In this document: positions 58,125-64,000 of the stretch, in pieces
Layout of the letters: each line of letters begins with the position of its first letter
Position numbering within the stretch: the stretch's first letter is position 1
Assembly: GCA_030710515.1 (NCBI GenBank)
Contig: JALBCR010004570.1
Span: forward strand, 186,001 to 250,000
Direction of reading: 5' to 3'
DNA length: 64,000 nt
Source of the DNA: Abscondita cerata
Lineage: Eukaryota; Arthropoda; Insecta; Coleoptera; Lampyridae
Translations under genes and position numbers: made by a program
Notes under the pieces: model-generated
What the model was told of the DNA's origin: nothing
Database searches by the model: none
The model's input: only the letters and a program-made list of their open reading frames with translations

Positions 58125-59276
58125 TTCTTCTTTAATGCCATCTCTAATTAGAGGTTGGCGACCATCTGGTGAAATTGTTGACGATCCATGGCAGCTCGGA
58201 ACAGTTGCTCAACGCTCATGTTAGTCTACGCTCTGATGTTTCTCATCCACGATAATAGTTTTCGACCAACACCTTTCTTTCCCTCAATTTTTCCTTTGAT
58301 TATAAGCTACGGTATATCGTATTTACTATTTCTAGAATATGCCCAAAATATGACGTTTTTTCTCATTTTGATTGTACTCAGTAGCTCTCTTTCTCTACCA
58401 ATTCTGCGTAGTACTTCGATATTGCTTACTCTTTCTACCCATGATATCTTCAGCATTCTTCTGAATATCCACATCTCAAAGGCTTCGATTTTCTTCATTA
58501 TAGCTTTATTTAGGGTCCATGCTTCAACGCCGTACAATAAAATAGACCACACATAGCACTTTACAAATTTTATACGGATTGATAGATTTAAGCCTTTATT
58601 ACACAGCATACTTTTGAATTTTATAAATGTGTTTCTTGCAGTTTCGATTCTTACTTTTATTTCATCATCCGGATCTAATTTGTGTTTCCCCAACAGCCAA
58701 GATATCATTTGAAGACTCTTTCAATTGTCTTATTATTTACTGTAAGTCGAACTCGACCAACAGGCTCTTTGCTAATGACCATAAACTTGGTTTTCTTTGA
58801 TATTCATACTCAGTCCTGCTTCCTCACATTCCTCATTTATTCTTGTCAAGAGATTTTCCATATTTTCAGCCAACACCGCAGTATCGTCAGGGTATCGGAT
58901 GTTGCTGATGATCTCACCATTTATTTTTATTCCTTCTGTTGCTTCCCAAGCTGCATTTTGAAAAAATTTGTTCTGAGTATACATTAAACAGGAGTGGCGA
59001 AAGAACACACCCTTGTCTCACTCCGCTGTTTAATTTTACTATCATTCGTTTATTGTTCTGAACTCGGTCAAAGGCCTTCTCAAAATCTATAAAGCAGACA
59101 AAGGTTGTTTTTTGGTATTCTCTGCACTTCTGCAGTAAGGTGTTCATACTGAATAGTGCTTCTCGAGTCCATAGACCGCTTCTAACAGCAAACTGAGAAT
59201 TGGCCACCATCATGTCACATTTTCTGTATATTCTATTTTGTATGATTCTTAGTAGTATCTTTAGTGTGTGACTCAA
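58125..59276 (-). pseudogene. RTE-like LINE fragment (RT + C-terminus), internal deletion
   Basis: Minus strand from 59276: HTLKILLRIIQNRIYRKCDM, TREALFSMNTLLQKCREYQK, FVCFIDFEKAFDRVQ. A deletion then joins directly to SGVRQGCVLSPLLFNVYSEQ, followed by GIKINGEIISNIRYPDDTAV, in which the catalytic YADD has become YPDD. The C-terminal part reads FVKCYVWSILLYGVEAWTLN and EAFEMWIFRRMLKISWVERV, and the end VEQLFRAAMDRQQFHQMVAN with a stop near 58150. The 3' tail is GAAGAAGA-like at about 58125. It is the same LINE type as 24949-27790. Confidence 0.82.
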
Positions 59277-59279
59277 TAG

Positions 59280-59848
59280 GCAAATTAGTCTAAAATCGTT
59301 ACATGATGTTGGTGATGATACTTAGCTCTAACAGGTAGTACGTAAAGACTTATAGAATGAAATCAAAAGAAAGTGTGCTATCCGACAGGATTTAACTGTA
59401 AAATCAAATATGTTACAATTACAAAGACATCGGTTAACAGTTATAACATTAAAAAGACAATTTCAACATAAAAAGAGTAAATTATGTTTAGTGCAGGAAT
59501 ATTAGTCAAAATTTAGCTGTTGTGGTTTAAACATGCTAAAAATTGGTGGAGAAGTTCCTTGGGTGGCCCAGAACGAAATCCAAAGTCCCAAAAAATCCGA
59601 GTTGGGGAACATGCCACCATTTTGGATTTTTTCTCTCACATTCTTGTATTAGGTAGCTATATCTTGCTTCCTAATTATAATAGAAAAATCCGTTTGCTTT
59701 GAATTGTTAGGAACATTTTGGAACACCTTTAAAAACATTTTATATAGGAAACTTGCCTTTAATCTAACTAAAATTAACTTAAATTCAGTTGCGTTCAAGA
59801 TCATTTTTGTGTTTAAAGTAAATTTTTGACAAATCCTATGCATTGGTT
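59280..59848. other. Intergenic, nothing recognised
   Basis: AT-rich gap with one slightly GC-richer patch (59540-59620) but no recognised motif. Confidence 0.35.
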
Positions 59849-60096
59849 CGAAAAGTTTTGAAATAAAATTTGTAGAGCACATCAAAACCAATCAGAATAT
59901 ATAATTTTATTTTCACTAACTCCAAAATTGCGTTTCTGAGAAAACTCCGAAGAATATACACGCCGTTTCACGTAGTGATTCGCTGGACGCCTGATCTTGT
60001 AAACCTGATGCGCGAATTTTGGTTTAAAAGATATTAAAATTACATATTCCGATTGGTTTTGATCTGCTCTACATATATTATTTCGATACTTTTTGA
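59849..60096. mobile_element. 248-bp foldback MITE
   Basis: Left arm GAAATAAAATTTGTAGAGC, ACATCAAAACCAATCAGAAT and right arm, inverted, GAAATAATATATGTAGAGC, AGATCAAAACCAATCGGAAT pair over about 70 bp. The loop (about 59925-60030) is non-coding. No clear target duplication was identified. Confidence 0.7.
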
Positions 60097-60099
60097 TTT

Positions 60100-60716
60100 G
60101 ATTTAAAATATTAATGTTCAAAATTAGAAAACAATGATAATTGCAAACATCTTATAGAAAACAATACTAAAAAAGAAAAATATAAGTACCTACCCCGAAC
60201 TTATCATATATTATTTAGGCAAAATAGTCATAACTTGTGGTTCATACAACGTTTTATCTACATGTAGGTCTGAAGAAGTACAGGGTTTCTTTAAGTTTAA
60301 ATGATTGTCCCATCTAGTTGGTAATTAAATGAACAAAATTAACGACAAACGACGAATAACACACAATTACAACGAGGGATAATAATTACAATGGAACGAT
60401 CAAATAACTGACAGATGATGACATCAGAAATTAATTCACTATAAATTTAAGCTGCAAATTTGCATTTTTTAATTTTTCCAACTCTCACCTCACGAGACAA
60501 TCATTTGTAGAAGCCCAGTATATTGTAAATTAAATAATAGATTCTTTGCTCTTTGTTGACAACGATGTTGGCCAATCGAGGTAACACTCAACATAAAAAT
60601 TTTTAAAAAACTGCGTGTTTTCTCGGTTGTTTGACATTGTTATCAACAAAAATCGTTCGATAATAAAAGTCCCCATTTAATTTACATTTTACTTAACATA
60701 AAACTTAACTACTTAA
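60100..60716. other. Intergenic, nothing recognised
   Basis: AT-rich gap up to the presumed hAT terminus at 60717. Confidence 0.35.
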
Positions 60717-63314
60717 CAACGCCGGATTAGGCACTTACAGCGCTCTAGGCCAACCAGTATCAAGCGCCCCTTTTCAAAAAATAAGGAACTTAATAATAAT
60801 AATAATCATATATAACCGGTATGCTTCGTAGCACAGGAATCAAATTGCAAAAAGAAGATGAAAGCAAAAGGCAATAATAATAATATTTTAATAAAATAAG
60901 GAAAAGTTTTTTGTCCAGTTTGGGAATTTCGCAGATAAGTTTTTACTCTTTTAGTGTAGAAAAGATCTTTTCCTGAGCAATTAGTCGCGGGAATACATAA
61001 AAATTCTTATTGCAACATCAATGTTTGGAAATGTGCAAATTAGGTTGTCCCCACGAATAATTTGTAACATGTTGCGAACATCTAATTTTTCTATGCCCTT
61101 TCTTTCTTTTTAAACTTTGTACGAAATATTTAAACTGTATGCACTCATTGCCAAAATTTTGGTCCAAATCATTAAAATAAATTTCCTTAAAGATTCAGTT
61201 CTGGATAAAATTTGATCATCGCTACAGTTAGGTAAATCAGCAAGGAAACCAAATTGATCGACTATGGTATCATATGCAGTTTTGCGTTTTGCTAATTCAG
61301 CTTGAATTCTGTCTATTATAAAGTAATACACGTTGACAAGCATATTCTGTCTTCCATCAAACTTCACCTCATTTTCTGAATTTTCGCCAGCTCTAATTTT
61401 TCGCTTAGGAAATCTTTTTATGGTAACTATATTCCGAGGTTTTCGACAGAATAGTGGCTTGTTGTTCATATTTTTAAAACTTATTTCCGATCTTAATGTA
61501 GCAATATAAGATAACAGACTGTCATATAAAAGACTTACATCCAAAATATTTATGTCAACTCGCTGTAATAATTTGCTGGTTTTATCAAATTGTATTAGAA
61601 TCTCAGTCCAGAATAAAAGTAAAATAGTATTTTCGAGTTGAATAAATTTCTTTAATAAACCTTTTGCTTCTACTCGAGTGCTTGGAGTCTGGGAAGATTC
61701 ATTAGCAATATGTTCAAGAGCATTTCTAAATTGTATAAATCCATTCACTAAAGCTTTACATGCGTCTGCCCTTGCCGACCATCTTGTAGCAGACAGATGT
61801 TTTGGTCCTTTGGTGAATCATTTTTGCAATAAAAGTTTTCATCGTGTCCCATCTCGAAGTCGATCCAGAAAAAAGTATATATGTTTTCGACAAACATAAA
61901 GAAAACTGATGCTGCCTCACAGCATTCTGCTGCAGCCGAGACCACTAAATTAAGGGAATGACCAGCACAAGGTACAAATTTTGCAAGTGCTGGATTATGG
62001 TTCAGAATACGTGCTTGCAAACCTGAATACTGGCCGGACATATTATTAGCATTATCGTAAGTTTGGCCTCTACAATTTGTAATATCTAACGATAGATTCT
62101 CAAGACATTTCAACACAGCGATTTCTATATTTAAAGCTTTATGCCCTACATTTTCAATAAAGCACAGGAAACGTTCCACCGGAGTACCATCTTGTTGCAC
62201 GTATCTTAAAATAAAAGTCAGTTGATCGACGTGTGAAATGTCTGGCGTTGAGTCAACACTTATGGAAAAAATACTTGGTGAATTTTGATTCTATTATTAT
62301 AGACTCCCTGACTTTTCGGCTATAATATGTATAAATTCGTCACATATTGTTGATGATAAATATGACAAATGACCTCTTCCAGGATTTCCTCGTTTTTCAA
62401 TATGCTCCTTTAAAAACTATCGTATTCTGCAATAACTTCTAATGTACCTAAGTAGTTGCCATTGTCTTTAGCACCAAAAACTTCAGTATTTCCTCGGAAA
62501 GATAAACCACGACTCGATAAGTATTTGACGACTGTAAAACACGCTTTAAAAAACGTTGATCCAATATTCTTTTTCGACCACATATTGTTTATGTACTTCA
62601 GTATCTATTTTTCGAAGTGCCTGATTTGTTCTTACTAGTAATGTCTTTACGCTTTCTATGTGCTCTTTGAACGCTCATGTATTGTAATTCTTCCCGGATT
62701 TTTCCAGTCACAAAACCGGTAACAAAGCTAATGATTTATTTCCGCAAAACAATTTACATGGAAAGCAGAAAAGAGAATTGGTAGAATGAGAAAAAGAAGC
62801 CACTCTCTTTTAATAATTTCACCATTAATTAATGTTGTAAAAACATATCTCTATTCGCATATCGGTTTCTTTCACCATCTTTCATTTTTGTTTTTGAAAA
62901 TCTATTGAATTTAAATTTTGTTTGGGAGGATTTTTTATAAGAAAATTTATCGTTTCTGAAGTAATGGCCCAAAGCGCTGGATCGAGGTCAATTGGCGCAA
63001 GCTGTGAGACAGAAGGATATTTAAACTGTTCAAGATTTGACGAATTCACATCACAGCTGTCATTAGAAAAGTCATTTTTCTGTAGTTTAACTTCATTTAT
63101 TGTTTCAGTAGGCTGAGAACTGCAACTCGGTTGTGGTTGTATTTTTCCTATTTAAAATAAAGTTAATTGCTATTTTGGTTGCAACAAATTTAAATTACTA
63201 TCGTCTTCATTTTTTAAAAAATGTGTCTATTTTTTCACTGATTTTAATGCAGCGGATTGCTTTTCGTACTTCTCTTGCCTCTTTCTTAAACTGGGCACCA
63301 CTTTTATTATTCAT
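60717..63314 (-). pseudogene. ZMYM1-like hAT transposase gene, degraded
   Basis: Minus strand from ATG at about 63314 (MNNKSGAQFKKEAREVRKAI). Then come QLAPIDLDPALWAITSETIN (about 62950), RTNQALRKIDTEVHKQYVVE (about 62600), ISVDSTPDISHVDQLTFIL (about 62240), VERFLCFIENVGHKALNIEI, and CRGQTYDNANNMSGQYSGLQ (second acid, about 62050). FVPCAGHSLNLVVSAAAECC, SATRWSARADACKALVNGF and SYSLNISYKV end the readable part near 61110. The order (DsTpD.shveQ, cRGQ.YDnaaNMsGk..GlQ, C.aHsLNLv, t.TRWsar) is that of hAT transposases related to zinc-finger MYM-type protein 1. The 3' terminus is likely the GC-richer CAACGCCGGATTAGGCAC at 60717, as in related hATs. No matching 5' terminus or target duplication was found. 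Stops and at least three frameshifts inactivate it. Confidence 0.8.
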
Positions 63315-63339
63315 ATTAAAACAACTATTACTAAATTAA

Positions 63340-64000
63340 CAAAAACCCAAAATGAAAATTTTTCCCACTCTGAAAGAGAAAATAAATACAAGTGTTCCAA
63401 TTTTACTAATAATGGGCGATCGCGATATGGTCAATCAAATTATTTAATTCACACACAAGACACAATAATTGATGATAGACTGATTTCTGTTCCCATTTCT
63501 ACAAATCCGTCAGAACAATTAATTGCAGACTATGCACAGAAACAAAATTCCGAGAATCTATGAACAAATAATGGGGTTGTTATTGTTGAAATGCATGTCG
63601 ACGCGCGTGGGTCGTGCACGTGCACCAAGAATGAATACTTCACTTCCGATAGGACTTCTCAACTATTAAAATCATGAAATTAAATAATTAAGTTTTAATT
63701 TAATTTTTCTATTTGATATAATAATATTTAGCCTATTCAAATCTTGTACGTAATTTTATAATATAATAATTCCGATTTCCGAAAGCCAAGTCTATGGTAT
63801 TAAACAGTTATCTAAGTTAACACAACTCAGTTCTTTTACTACCCAATACCTATTAAAGATCAAAAACTGTTCCCCATAGGTCAAAACACTGATCAAAACG
63901 CAACCTTCTTCTATTACTTGCCATTATCAAAAGGGCAAGTTATATACAGTTTGTCCGTGTAGTACGCCAATCTTTGATATTGCCCTTAAAAAGTAGATTT
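63340..64000. other. Right flank; no gene recognised
   Basis: AT-rich with a short GC-rich patch (63600-63640, GACGCGCGTGGGTCGTGCAC). Near the end, at about 63948, TATACAGTTTGTCCGTGTAG could be the left end of a mariner-type element that continues beyond the window. Confidence 0.4.

Noticed and set aside
58188..58987. Plus-strand open frames of 122 and 101 residues with hydrophobic runs
   Set aside because: They are antisense to the RTE-like LINE C-terminus, whose motifs are clearly on the minus strand.
63600..63640. GC-rich patch as the 5' terminus of the ZMYM1-like hAT
   Set aside because: It does not mirror the presumed 3' terminus CAACGCCGG and no 8-bp duplication of CTACTTAA (60709-60716) was found on this side.
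1..64000. tRNA, rRNA or CRISPR-like arrays
   Set aside because: No cloverleaf box A/B pattern, no conserved rRNA words and no regularly spaced direct repeats were seen by eye; a dedicated tRNA scan was not possible here.

Overview
The window is AT-rich eukaryotic DNA from an insect genome. Introns are short (about 50-130 bp) with GT..AG borders, there is a multi-exon secreted lipase of insect type, and the repeats (mariner-like elements, RTE- and CR1/jockey-like LINEs, BEL/Pao, Penelope-like pieces, hAT, a Crypton-like recombinase) are an arthropod mixture. A beetle is my best guess, but that is inference only. I saw no prokaryotic features, rRNA, tRNA or CRISPR.

Only one intact host gene is visible: a plus-strand pancreatic-type lipase. 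It has 11 coding exons between 28867 and 41857, and the joined reading frame is 545 codons plus stop. Exons 1-5 (28867-29825) carry the signal peptide, the nucleophile serine and the acid. Exons 6-11 (40637-41857) carry the catalytic histidine, the lid loop and the C-terminal PLAT domain. The two blocks are separated by one 10.8-kb intron (29826-40636). That intron holds a 680-bp almost pure A/T tract, a LINE scrap, a microRNA-like hairpin, two head-to-head Penelope-like endonuclease pieces and a 2.2-kb mariner-like element.

Everything else is a graveyard of transposons, many nested. From left to right: a non-autonomous hAT (623-2017, 8-bp TSD) beside a LINE tail; a degraded mariner-like transposase (4447-5415) and several small TIR elements (5594-6606); LINE and Penelope scraps (10.2-10.7 kb); a three-copy 450-bp repeat (11562, 17513, 18000); a palindromic element (13349-14240); a Crypton-like tyrosine recombinase gene (19020-20642, minus) split by a 506-bp mariner derivative; another palindromic element (20948-21599); an unrecognised decayed minus-strand gene (22878-23760); and an RTE-like LINE (24949-27830, minus) split by a 581-bp TIR element.

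Right of the lipase are a CR1/jockey-like LINE (43056-46700, minus); a 5.35-kb DNA transposon of a family I cannot name (47388-52739), into which a 2.88-kb hAT has inserted (49774-52651, TSD TGATAGAG on both sides); a long foldback element (53188-54540); a BEL/Pao fragment (56204-57200, minus); two opposed RTE-like fragments (57640-59276); a small foldback (59849-60096); and a second hAT gene of the ZMYM1-like type (60717-63314, minus). None of the transposase or RT genes is intact.

The most unusual signals are (1) the nested 5.35-kb element with its intron-containing SDNCPGQN-motif gene, and (2) a short stem-loop, TTGATAAAG-hairpin-CGAAAC, that recurs in up to eight places and may belong to Penelope-like elements.
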